DNA of 18,072 nt, taken from positions 1 to 18,072 of the forward strand of contig JBBTUF010000063.1 in assembly GCA_038063855.1 (NCBI GenBank), in the 5' to 3' direction. Below the pieces are notes generated by a model that did no database searches, had not been told where the DNA came from, and saw only the letters and a list, made by a program, of their open reading frames with translations. How positions within the stretch are numbered: position 1 is the first letter of the stretch; every line of letters starts with the position of its first letter. Origin of the DNA: JBBTUF01 sp038063855 (lineage in GTDB: Bacteria > Patescibacteriota > Minisyncoccia > Ryanbacterales > GWA2-47-10b). This document shows positions 5,941 through 12,574 of this stretch, in pieces. Made by a program: the position numbers and the translations under genes.

Positions 5941-6924
5941 ATGCCTAAACAAATCCTTTTAACTGGAATGCGGCCGACAAGCCATTTACACATTGGCAAT
6001 TATTTTGGCGCACTCAAGCCAGTCGTTGAATATCAAGACAAATATAAAACGTACTTGATGATTGCTGATGTGCATGCACTCACTACGCTTGAAGACACTG
6101 CATCACTCCGCGAGAACACCATAAAAATCGCGATGCTGTATATTGCCGCGGGCATTGATCCCAAAAAAGTTGTTTTATTTATACAGTCGGAAGTGCCCGA
6201 GCAAATTGAGCTCGCCACACTCTTCGGCATGATCACCCCAATATCAATGCTTGAACTTAACCCCGTATATAAAGAAATGCTGCTAGAAAATCCAAAAGCA
6301 ACGAATCTTGGGCTTCTTGCCTATCCCGTACTCCAAGCTGCCGATATTTTGGCATACAAGGCAGGTTTTGTGCCTGTGGGCCGCGATCAACTCCCCCATC
6401 TCGAATTGAGTCGAGAAATAGCCCGACGCTTTAACACGCGATTTGCAAACCTATTCCCCGAGCCTCAAGGGCTTTTAGGCAAGGAACTTAAAATTCTTTC
6501 CCTCCAAGACCCAACCAAAAAAATGTCAAAATCGCATGGTGAAAATACTCAAATAAGTCTACTCGATTCGCCCGCAACAATTCAGAAAAAAATCAAAACC
6601 GCCGTTACCGATTCGTTTAGCGATATTGTTTTTGACCCAATTGGTAAGCCTGGCCTTACCAATCTTATGTTGCTTATGCATTTGGCAACTGGCGACTCGA
6701 TCAAAAAAATAGAGGCTCACTTTACGGGTAAGGGCTACGGTGAATTTAAGGAAGCGGTTGCAAACTCTTTGATAACTCTCGTAGAACCGATACAACAGAA
6801 GTACAAAGAACTCGAGAAAAATAAAAAAGCTATTGAAACACTTCTTCGTGAAAGCTCGCAGCGCGCTCGCGAAGTCGCACAAAAAACTTTAGTTGAGACA
6901 AAAAAGAAAATCGGAATGTTTTAA
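5941..6924 (+). CDS. trpS: Tryptophanyl-tRNA synthetase
   Basis: A class Ic aminoacyl-tRNA synthetase that charges tRNA-Trp with tryptophan. The 327-aa length is typical of bacterial TrpS. The HIGH signature appears as HLHIGN at residues 15-20 and KMSKS is intact at 194-198. The Rossmann core includes YLMIADVHALTT and YPVLQAADILAYKA, with GRDQLPHLELSREIA as the Trp/tRNA-recognition helix region. ATG 5941 is fixed by family alignment (the N-terminus immediately before LLTGMRPTSHLHIG). A truncated copy of its first 13 codons lies at 4296. The 3' end overlaps the convergent phosphohexomutase gene by a few bases. Confidence 0.96.
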   Translation: MPKQILLTGMRPTSHLHIGNYFGALKPVVEYQDKYKTYLMIADVHALTTLEDTASLRENTIKIAMLYIAAGIDPKKVVLFIQSEVPEQIELATLFGMITPISMLELNPVYKEMLLENPKATNLGLLAYPVLQAADILAYKAGFVPVGRDQLPHLELSREIARRFNTRFANLFPEPQGLLGKELKILSLQDPTKKMSKSHGENTQISLLDSPATIQKKIKTAVTDSFSDIVFDPIGKPGLTNLMLLMHLATGDSIKKIEAHFTGKGYGEFKEAVANSLITLVEPIQQKYKELEKNKKAIETLLRESSQRAREVAQKTLVETKKKIGMF

Positions 6925-8276
6925 GCTGTAATCAGCGCTTTGAGTTCAGCTACACGCGCATCGAGCAACTCTTTTGTTCGTGCTTCCACATTAAGGCGGA
7001 CAAGCGGTTCGGTGTTTGATTGGCGAATGTTTGCCCACCAGTCGTCATAATAAACCGAGAGGCCGTCAACCCATTGAGTCTCTTTCGCATCTTTATAATG
7101 TCCCGCAATATTTTCAAGCAAACCTTCTTTTTTTTGAATTTTAAAATTTAACTCACCACTCAATGGGTATTTATCAAATTCGTCAAGAATTTCGTCTGAT
7201 GTCTTACTTGTCTGTGACAAAAACTGCAAAAAATATAACATCGGCAAAAAGTCAGAATCGCAAAAGAAAAAGTCTCTAAAATAAAAATGCCCAGAAGATT
7301 CTGCCGCAAATCGCGCATTTTCTTTTCGCATCAACTCTTTAATAAAACGATGCCCCACGCGCGAGAGTATCGCTCGCCCCCCTGTGGCCTTAATTGTTTC
7401 AGGAAATATGCTTGAGGCGCGCACATCATAAATAATTGGCACACCCGGTTCACTTTTTGCAAACTCTCGAGCAAAAAATGAACCTACATGGTCTGCTCTA
7501 AAAAATCGTGAATTATGCGTCACGAAACCTGACCGATCACTATCAGGATCAAACGCTACACCAAAATCAGCGTTCTCTTCAATAACAGTGTTTTTAAGCG
7601 TCGCTAAATGTTCTTCTTTTGAAGGATTCAGTGATTCATGCGTAATATCAAACACAAGATCATGGTTGACTAATACCACCTTACACGGCAAACGTTTTAT
7701 TAAACTTGGCAACAGCATTGTCGCCATGCCTCCACCAGCATCAAGAACAATTTTAAGATCTTTTGCTTTCGAAAGATCAACACGCGAAATCAAAAAATCG
7801 ATATACTCACGCACAAGTGACTTTTGTACAACTCCATGATGTGGTTTTTTGCCATCAAAAATACTGCGCTCGGCAATATTTTTTACTACCTCCATACCAT
7901 CACCAACGGGCTCTCCCCCAACGCGCGACAACTTCAAACCATTCATTCGAAAAGGATTATGTGACGCCGTGACCATGATGCCACCATCGGCCTCTTCTTT
8001 GACAACACCATAATAATGAAACGGCGTCGTCGTAAGCCCCATGTCAACGATCTGCACGCCCTCATCAAGAAGCCCTTCGGTAACGGCTTTTATAAGCTCG
8101 GGCGACGATGGCCGAGCATCCGAAGAAATCACGATCTTAAGCGCGCGCGCTGGATTATTGCCTCGCAAAAATTCCGCAAACGCTCGCGCAATTAAATACG
8201 CTGCCTTTGCATTGAGCTCGTTTGGAAATTCTCCTCGCACATCATATGCTTTAAATATTTCTGGATTTACATGCAT
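6921..8276 (-). CDS. manB: Phosphomannomutase/phosphoglucomutase (alpha-D-phosphohexomutase)
   Basis: Interconverts hexose 6-phosphate and 1-phosphate (mannose and/or glucose) for NDP-sugar and surface polysaccharide synthesis. The 451-aa product has the phosphoserine loop TASHNP at residues 103-108 (Ser105), the Mg-binding loop DPDSDR at 243-248, and a C-terminal phosphate-binding stretch with RQSNTEPLVRLNVEA. The start MHVNPEIFKAYDVRGEFP matches the family N-terminus. The exact hexose preference cannot be read from sequence, so the manB label is by family habit. Its stop overlaps that of trpS (convergent). Its start is 27 nt from the ychF start (divergent), so the two share a very short promoter region. 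Confidence 0.93.
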   Translation of the reverse strand: MHVNPEIFKAYDVRGEFPNELNAKAAYLIARAFAEFLRGNNPARALKIVISSDARPSSPELIKAVTEGLLDEGVQIVDMGLTTTPFHYYGVVKEEADGGIMVTASHNPFRMNGLKLSRVGGEPVGDGMEVVKNIAERSIFDGKKPHHGVVQKSLVREYIDFLISRVDLSKAKDLKIVLDAGGGMATMLLPSLIKRLPCKVVLVNHDLVFDITHESLNPSKEEHLATLKNTVIEENADFGVAFDPDSDRSGFVTHNSRFFRADHVGSFFAREFAKSEPGVPIIYDVRASSIFPETIKATGGRAILSRVGHRFIKELMRKENARFAAESSGHFYFRDFFFCDSDFLPMLYFLQFLSQTSKTSDEILDEFDKYPLSGELNFKIQKKEGLLENIAGHYKDAKETQWVDGLSVYYDDWWANIRQSNTEPLVRLNVEARTKELLDARVAELKALITA

Positions 8277-8303
8277 GTCTTTTTAGTTTACCATAAATCA
8301 ACT

Positions 8304-9350
8304 ATGTCTCTCAAAATTGGAATCGTCGGTCTTCCTAATGTTGGCAAATCAACTCTTTTTCAAGCGCTTACCCGCGCGCAGGTTGATACATCAAACTATC
8401 CATTTGCCACCATTGAACCGAATATCGGCATTGTAGAAGTAGAAGACCCTCGCGTCAATATTCTTGCAAATCTCATGCACAGCAAGAAGCGAATTCCGGC
8501 CGTTATTGAATTTGTCGACATCGCAGGACTCGTTAAAGGTGCGAGCGAGGGAGAAGGTTTAGGAAATAAATTTCTCGCGCACATTCGTGAAGTCGACGCA
8601 ATCGTGCAAGTCGTCAGGTCATTCGAAGATGCAAATATTGTTCATGTTGAATCGTCAATTAACCCCGAACGCGACCGCGACATCATTGAAACTGAGCTTT
8701 TTATGGCAGATCTTGCGACTGTAGAAAAAGCAGTTACACGGCTTGAAAAAGAAGCCCGCCTTGACTCGGCGAGGCAGGCCAAGAGCGGATCAGACGAAAT
8801 CAAAAAACAACTTGAAATGGCTCGACAAGTTGTGGGTCATCTAAAGGCCGGCGAACGTGCACCCGCAACTCTCACTGAAGCAGAATTTGCACGCGAGCTC
8901 CAACTCTTAACCGCAAAACCAATTTTGTATCTTTATAATACAAAGGAAGAAGACCAAAAAAATGATGATCCAAATAAATTTTTTCTCAATATCAAACTTG
9001 AGGAAGAGCTTTCAGGAATGACTCCCGAAGAACGGAGCGAGCTTGGCATTACACCACATATCAATGAGCTTGCCGGCAAAGCATATTCCCTCTTGGGTCT
9101 TATGAGTTTCTTTACCACCGGAGAAGATGAAACTCGTGCATGGACAATCCCAAAGAATTCCACTGCGCGCCGTGCGGGGCGAGCCATTCATTCAGACTTT
9201 GAAGAAAAATTCATCCGCGCAGAAGTAATATTTTGGAAAGATTTGGTAGATGCAGGGTCCTACGCCAAAGCCCGCGAACACGGCACCGTACGCATAGAAG
9301 GTAAGGAATACATCGTCAAAGACGGCGAGGTTATCGAATTTAAGATCTAA
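8304..9350 (+). CDS. ychF: Redox/translation-associated ATPase YchF (Obg-family)
   Basis: A universally conserved P-loop NTPase of the Obg family that prefers ATP and associates with ribosomes. The 348-aa product has the G1 loop GLPNVGKS at residues 9-16, the G3 region VDIAGLVKGASEGEGLGNKF, an altered G4 (LYNTKEED instead of NKxD, as expected for the ATP-preferring YchF), and a C-terminal TGS domain with FFTTGEDETRAWTI and GTVRIEGKEYIVKDGEVIEF. ATG 8304 is chosen because the protein then starts MSLKIGIVGLPNVGKS as in the family. An in-frame ATG at 8271 would overlap the start of the divergent phosphohexomutase. Confidence 0.95.
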   Translation: MSLKIGIVGLPNVGKSTLFQALTRAQVDTSNYPFATIEPNIGIVEVEDPRVNILANLMHSKKRIPAVIEFVDIAGLVKGASEGEGLGNKFLAHIREVDAIVQVVRSFEDANIVHVESSINPERDRDIIETELFMADLATVEKAVTRLEKEARLDSARQAKSGSDEIKKQLEMARQVVGHLKAGERAPATLTEAEFARELQLLTAKPILYLYNTKEEDQKNDDPNKFFLNIKLEEELSGMTPEERSELGITPHINELAGKAYSLLGLMSFFTTGEDETRAWTIPKNSTARRAGRAIHSDFEEKFIRAEVIFWKDLVDAGSYAKAREHGTVRIEGKEYIVKDGEVIEFKI

Positions 9351-9365
9351 TCTACTCTTTTGGAG

Positions 9366-9394
9366 TTGCCAAAATGATCACAATTTGATACAAT
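9366..9394 (+). promoter_or_regulatory. Promoter of the rpsF-ssb-rpsR operon
   Basis: TTGCCA (9366-9371), exactly 17-nt spacer, TACAAT (9389-9394). The rpsF ATG begins at 9401, the expected +1 position, so the mRNA is predicted to be leaderless. A leaderless rpsF mRNA has no room for the classical S6:S18 leader regulatory structure. Confidence 0.7.
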
Positions 9395-9400
9395 CACCCC

Positions 9401-9826
9401 ATGAAAAACGGCACAAAATATTACGAGTTTTCGTACTTATTGGCGCCAACCCTTTCGCACGAAGACGCTCAACTTCGCGATGGGGAGTTTCGTGCGCTTT
9501 TGGGTAGCCTCGATATCACTGTTGATTCATGGGATTCACCAAAACGTCGCTTTCTCGCCTATCCAATTAGCAACTCAAAAGAAGCATATCTTGGAGCACT
9601 TCGCTTTACCTCAACAACTGAGGCCTCGACAAACCTTAGAGAGCAATTGAGTAAAAATCAATCGATCGTTCGCTTTATGCTTCTTGAGTGGAAAAAGGCT
9701 CTTCCGCCTCGCCGAAAGCCTTTGACACCTCGTGCCGCCGCAGACGCATCGGCTGAGCCAGTTGCACCAACCAGCGAAAAAGTAATAGACGAAAAACTTG
9801 ATGAAATTCTAGGAGTTACAGTATGA
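9401..9826 (+). CDS. rpsF: Small ribosomal subunit protein bS6
   Basis: bS6 binds 16S rRNA together with bS18 in the platform of the 30S subunit. The 141-aa product begins YYEFSYLLAPTLS, the first beta strand of S6, and contains RRFLAYPISNSKEAYLGALRF and the C-terminal-strand segment SIVRFMLLEW. A Pro/Ala-rich, charged tail of about 35 residues makes it longer than typical S6 and is probably disordered. The order rpsF-ssb-rpsR is the classical bacterial operon and supports the call. The start ATG follows directly on the promoter. Confidence 0.93.
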   Translation: MKNGTKYYEFSYLLAPTLSHEDAQLRDGEFRALLGSLDITVDSWDSPKRRFLAYPISNSKEAYLGALRFTSTTEASTNLREQLSKNQSIVRFMLLEWKKALPPRRKPLTPRAAADASAEPVAPTSEKVIDEKLDEILGVTV

Positions 9827-9827
9827 A

Positions 9828-9924
9828 TCCCATACGAAATAAAATAATGGAATATGTGTCAACATTTTGCAGTCAAAAAAATATTATGAATAATGTAAAA
9901 TCTACTAGGATATTTCATACGGGA
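9828..9924. repeat. Imperfect inverted repeat spanning the rpsF-ssb gap
   Basis: TCCCATACGAAAT (9828-9840) and ATTTCATACGGGA (9912-9924) pair at 11 of 13 positions across about 70 nt. The right arm runs into the ssb ATG. It could occlude or expose the ssb start, or be a protein-binding site. The AT-rich spacer also holds weak -10-like sequences but no convincing promoter. Confidence 0.4.
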
Positions 9925-10406
9925 TGAATCTCAACAAAGTATTCCTCATAGGTAACTTAACACGCGACCCTGATATGCGCACTCTTCCGTCGGGCAAACC
10001 TGTTGTCTCATTTGGTATTGCTACAAACCGTATCTGGAATGATCAATCAGGTAAACGCCAAACAACCCCTGAATTTCACAATATTGTCGCCTTCGGCCGT
10101 CTTGCCGAAATTGCAAAACAATACCTCACAAAAGGAAAAATGGTTTTTGTAGAAGGCCGCATTCAAACACGAACATGGGATGGCCAAGATGGTTCCAAAA
10201 AAAGCCGTACCGAAGTTATTATTGAACAAATGCAACTCGGCCCTCGCGGAACGCCAGGAAGCGTTGCTCCATCCGGAGATTCTCTTATGGAACAAAAATC
10301 TCCCACTGGCTCCGACGGTACTGTCGGAACAGGCGGAGAAACGGTCGAGACAATTCAGTACCCTCAAGATGAGGGAGAGATTAATCCAGACGATATTCCA
10401 TTTTAA
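9924..10406 (+). CDS. ssb: Single-stranded DNA-binding protein
   Basis: The 160-aa product has the OB-fold start MNLNKVFLIGNLTRDPDMR, then VSFGIATNRIW, EFHNIVAFGRLAEIAKQYL, KGKMVFVEGRIQTRTWDGQD and VIIEQMQLG. After a Gly/Thr/Ser-rich linker comes the acidic partner-binding tip ending DDIPF, the standard peptide that docks replication and repair proteins. It coats single-stranded DNA during replication, repair and recombination. It could also touch the single-stranded intermediates of the Y1 transposase and DGR nearby, which is inference. The stop codon overlaps the rpsR start (TAATG). Confidence 0.96.
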   Translation: MNLNKVFLIGNLTRDPDMRTLPSGKPVVSFGIATNRIWNDQSGKRQTTPEFHNIVAFGRLAEIAKQYLTKGKMVFVEGRIQTRTWDGQDGSKKSRTEVIIEQMQLGPRGTPGSVAPSGDSLMEQKSPTGSDGTVGTGGETVETIQYPQDEGEINPDDIPF

Positions 10407-10630
10407 TGAGACCGTTCGTACCAATAGTAAAAAAACAGTGCTATTTTTGTACCGCAAACGCTAAAATTGTTGACTACAAAGATACCGAAACCTTGCGCTC
10501 ATTTATGACCCCGCAGGCAAAGATCGTTTCAAAAAAACGTTCTGGCCTTTGCTCGCTTCATCAGCGCCGTCTTGCTACTGCCGTCAAACGCGCACGCGTC
10601 ATGGGCATTGTGGCATTCACTATTCGATAA
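10406..10630 (+). CDS. rpsR: Small ribosomal subunit protein bS18
   Basis: The 74-aa product is a compact bS18: CYFCTANAKIVDYKD, then LRSFMTPQAKI, and the RNA-binding core HQRRLATAVKRARVMGIVAF. Cys12 and Cys15, with the later SGLCSLHQR, form a candidate zinc site, so this is the Cys-containing (C+) form. It pairs with bS6 in the 30S platform. Its ATG overlaps the ssb stop, implying translational coupling. The 3' end is overlapped by an antisense small frame (10561-10785). Confidence 0.95.
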   Translation: MRPFVPIVKKQCYFCTANAKIVDYKDTETLRSFMTPQAKIVSKKRSGLCSLHQRRLATAVKRARVMGIVAFTIR

Positions 10631-10785
10631 AAATTGCACATAAAAAATGGCGGCGAATCGATTCTCGATTCGCCGCCTAATATATAATGCTTTGTGGGAT
10701 TTCGGGTCATAAAAAAATAACCCGCAAACAGTGCCCCTATACAAAGAGCAAGCGCTAGTAAACCAACCAAAATACGTTTCTTCAT
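10561..10785 (-). CDS. Small single-pass membrane protein whose frame runs through its own terminator
   Basis: The start is well supported: ATG 10785 preceded by GGAGAGAGG and a good promoter at 10824-10852. The product begins MKKRILVGLLALALCIGALF, a signal-anchor-like helix, followed by AGYFFMTRNPTKHYILGGES. No stop codon occurs before the strong hairpin at 10649-10677 and its T-run, so the frame formally continues antisense through the end of rpsR to 10561. Either the transcript reads through, or it ends within the hairpin and leaves a stop-less mRNA with about 45 meaningful codons. I recognise no family. The residues beyond the hairpin look like rpsR antisense and are probably not functional protein. 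Confidence 0.5.
   Translation of the reverse strand: MKKRILVGLLALALCIGALFAGYFFMTRNPTKHYILGGESRIDSPPFFMCNFYRIVNATMPMTRARLTAVARRR
10649..10677 (-). terminator. Strong intrinsic terminator (minus strand) behind rpsR
   Basis: GGCGGCGAATCGA (10649-10661) and TCGATTCGCCGCC (10665-10677) form a perfect 13-bp stem with a 3-nt loop. On the minus strand it is followed by ATTTTTTATG, a T-run, so it terminates the small minus-strand gene. On the plus strand it may also trim the rpsR mRNA, but it has no T-run there. Confidence 0.8.
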
Positions 10786-10823
10786 GGCCTCTCTCCTCTC
10801 TCAAGGACTATATTTCTTTGTGC

Positions 10824-10852
10824 ATTGTACTTTATTTTTAAATTTTTATCAA
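10824..10852 (-). promoter_or_regulatory. Promoter of the small membrane gene at 10785
   Basis: On the minus strand: TTGATA (10847-10852), 17-nt spacer, TACAAT (10824-10829). It leaves a short leader of about 30 nt containing the GGAGAGAGG ribosome binding site. Confidence 0.65.
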
Positions 10853-10871
10853 ACATTAAACTATTAAAAAC

Positions 10872-10900
10872 AGCCCCGCCTTTAATCGAAAAGCGAGGCT
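10872..10900 (-). terminator. Terminator of the 48-aa membrane gene
   Basis: AGCCCCGC (10872-10879) pairs with GCGAGGCT (10893-10900) with one mismatch that becomes a G-U pair in the minus-strand RNA. On the minus strand GTTTTTAAT follows; on the plus strand ATTTTATT follows, so it may work both ways. Confidence 0.6.
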
Positions 10901-10920
10901 ATTTTATTAATATGTTTGAT

Positions 10921-11067
10921 TTAATACGGTGCGAGAGCTGAAGTAAATGAGCCCGTAAAGTCGAGATTGACGACCCCTGTGAGAATCCCGAAAGCAAACA
11001 AGAAAAGCGCAAACACACTCACAAGCGCTGTAAGCGAAATTTTTGGAAGTCTAAAATGATGACTCAT
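10921..11067 (-). CDS. Small hypothetical membrane protein (48 aa)
   Basis: The frame runs from ATG 11067 to TAA 10921-10923. The product starts MSHHFRLPKISLTALVSVFA and continues LFLFAFGILTGVVNLDF, giving one transmembrane helix from about residue 11 to 33, then a short tail ending ALAPY. No Shine-Dalgarno is seen. A perfect TATAAT on the minus strand (11111-11116) lies 44 nt upstream, and a terminator follows 21 nt after the stop, so this is probably a stand-alone transcription unit downstream of recA. Family unknown. Confidence 0.6.
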   Translation of the reverse strand: MSHHFRLPKISLTALVSVFALFLFAFGILTGVVNLDFTGSFTSALAPY

Positions 11068-11148
11068 GTGCTATAAAATCATTAAAACTAATAAAACGAC
11101 CCTTACGCGTATTATAGCTCTAAAATGAAATTAGCCTGTGGGTAAGTT

Positions 11149-12168
11149 TTACGCCTCTTTAAGGGCTTCACGGAGAGCTGTCTCGAGCGCTTTGCGTTCT
11201 TTTTTGTTTTCTTTGAGAAAAATACGAGAGGCATCATAGCCATGGCCAAGTTTTAGGTCGCCAAATGAATGCGATGCACCACTTTTCTTGACTACTCCAA
11301 GCTTCACTCCAAGATTCAGCAAATCGGCCTCATACGAAATCCCCTCATTGAACATAATATCAAATTCGCCAACCTTAAACGGCGGGGCAACTTTATTTTT
11401 TACAACTTTCGCCTTCACACGATTCCCTACCGTCTCTTCGCCCTTCTTGATCTGTGCGAGGCGCCGAATGTCAATACGAACCGAGGCATAAAATTTGAGC
11501 GCTTTTCCGCCTGGTGTTGTTTCTGGATTCCCAAACATAACGCCTATTTGCATGCGTATTTGATTGATAAAAATAACTACCGTTTTTGTTTTCGCTACAA
11601 CTGCTGTAAGTTTACGAAGCGCGTGACTCATGAGTCGCGCCTGAAGTCCAATATGTTGCTGCCCCATGTCGCCCTCTATCTCGGCACGTGGAGTGAGTGC
11701 TGCAACTGAATCAATTACAATCACATCAACACCACCCGATCGCACAAGGCTGTCGACAATTTCAAGTGCTTGCTCACCGGTGTCTGGTTGTGAAATTAAA
11801 AGCCCATTAATATCCACTCCGATATTTTTTGCATATTCTGGATCGAGCGCATGTTCAGCATCAATAAACGCACACACACCACCCATTTTTTGGCATTCGC
11901 GTATTATATGGAGCGAGAGTGTTGTTTTGCCTGATGATTCTGGTCCAAAAATTTCTACAATTCTTCCGCGTGGAATACCGCCTACACCCAATGCCCAATC
12001 GAGCGAAAAAGAGCCTGTAGGAATAGACTCGACATCAACCCTTGGTATTTCGCCGAGCCTCATTAAAGAGCCCTCGCCGTATTTCGACTGGATTGCCTTA
12101 ACAGCTATATCAACTGCTTCACTCTTCTCTTCTGCGGCTGAACTCACCGATTTTTCTTTTTTTGCCAT
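11149..12168 (-). CDS. recA: Recombinase RecA
   Basis: RecA polymerises on single-stranded DNA and drives strand exchange and repair. The 339-aa product has Walker A GPESSGKT at residues 75-82, the ATPase strand VDVIVIDSVAALTPRAEIEG, the DNA-binding L1 region (around MGQQHIGLQARLMSHALRKL) and L2 (around QIRMQIGVMFGNPETTPGGK), and the C-terminal domain with the GYDASRIFLKENKK stretch. The acidic C-terminal tail of E. coli RecA is short here. ATG 12168 gives the usual N-terminal helix with IAVKAIQSKYGEGSLM. A promoter overlaps the 3' end of the upstream gene. Confidence 0.97.
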   Translation of the reverse strand: MAKKEKSVSSAAEEKSEAVDIAVKAIQSKYGEGSLMRLGEIPRVDVESIPTGSFSLDWALGVGGIPRGRIVEIFGPESSGKTTLSLHIIRECQKMGGVCAFIDAEHALDPEYAKNIGVDINGLLISQPDTGEQALEIVDSLVRSGGVDVIVIDSVAALTPRAEIEGDMGQQHIGLQARLMSHALRKLTAVVAKTKTVVIFINQIRMQIGVMFGNPETTPGGKALKFYASVRIDIRRLAQIKKGEETVGNRVKAKVVKNKVAPPFKVGEFDIMFNEGISYEADLLNLGVKLGVVKKSGASHSFGDLKLGHGYDASRIFLKENKKERKALETALREALKEA

Positions 12169-12175
12169 GGATTGT

Positions 12176-12204
12176 ATTCTACTCTACCACGATATGACGC
12201 ACAA
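12176..12204 (-). promoter_or_regulatory. Candidate recA promoter
   Basis: On the minus strand: TTGTGC (12199-12204), 17-nt spacer, TAGAAT (12176-12181). The recA ATG at 12168 lies about 8 nt after the -10 box, so the transcript is nearly leaderless. I see no palindromic LexA-type SOS box. Confidence 0.45.
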
Positions 12205-12574
12205 CTCTTGACTCTTTGCCAATTCGGTTTTTGACACGAACATCGATAGTATGAAAACCTTTTTGAAACGGGAGTAAAAGTTCAAATGCACCTTGCTCGT
12301 TACTATATGCTTCGTACCCATTTACTGTTAATCGTGCTTTTGACTCCGTCGTGCCTCGCACTTTTACACTTTCATCGTGTATAGCCGCTCCATCAGCAGG
12401 CTCACCCACAATCAATTCTGGAACAATAAAGATTGCTGAAGTTCTAAACGATATATATCCCACTCCCAAAATTATAAGAAAAATAGTCGCCATCAAATAC
12501 GCACTTTTATGCCGTTTTGGATAGGCTTTTGGTACTGCAAATAAAATGTCGTGTTCGTTTTTTTTAAGAAACAT
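12179..12574 (-). CDS. Membrane-anchored protein with a C-terminal Ig-like domain
   Basis: The 131-aa product has a basic cytoplasmic N-terminus, one transmembrane helix at about residues 26-43 (AYLMATIFLIILGVGYISF) and an extracytoplasmic region. That region looks like an Ig-like beta-sandwich of the glucodextranase B / bacterial Ig type: GEPADGAAIHDESVKVRGTT, ARLTVNGYEAYSNEQGAFEL, LPFQKGFHTIDVRVKNRIGK. Such domains often stabilise or target envelope proteins, but no enzymatic residues are visible. I start at ATG 12574, which overlaps the ftsK stop by 11 nt and suggests translational coupling; a GTG at 12595 is an in-frame alternative. It shares the ftsK transcript and precedes recA. Confidence 0.7.
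   Translation of the reverse strand: MFLKKNEHDILFAVPKAYPKRHKSAYLMATIFLIILGVGYISFRTSAIFIVPELIVGEPADGAAIHDESVKVRGTTESKARLTVNGYEAYSNEQGAFELLLPFQKGFHTIDVRVKNRIGKESRVVRHIVVE

Noticed and set aside
10529..10804. 91-aa minus-strand frame (starts MREERGHEE)
   Set aside because: It overlaps the better-supported 10785 start in another frame, begins within its ribosome binding site and has Cys/Phe-rich random-looking sequence.
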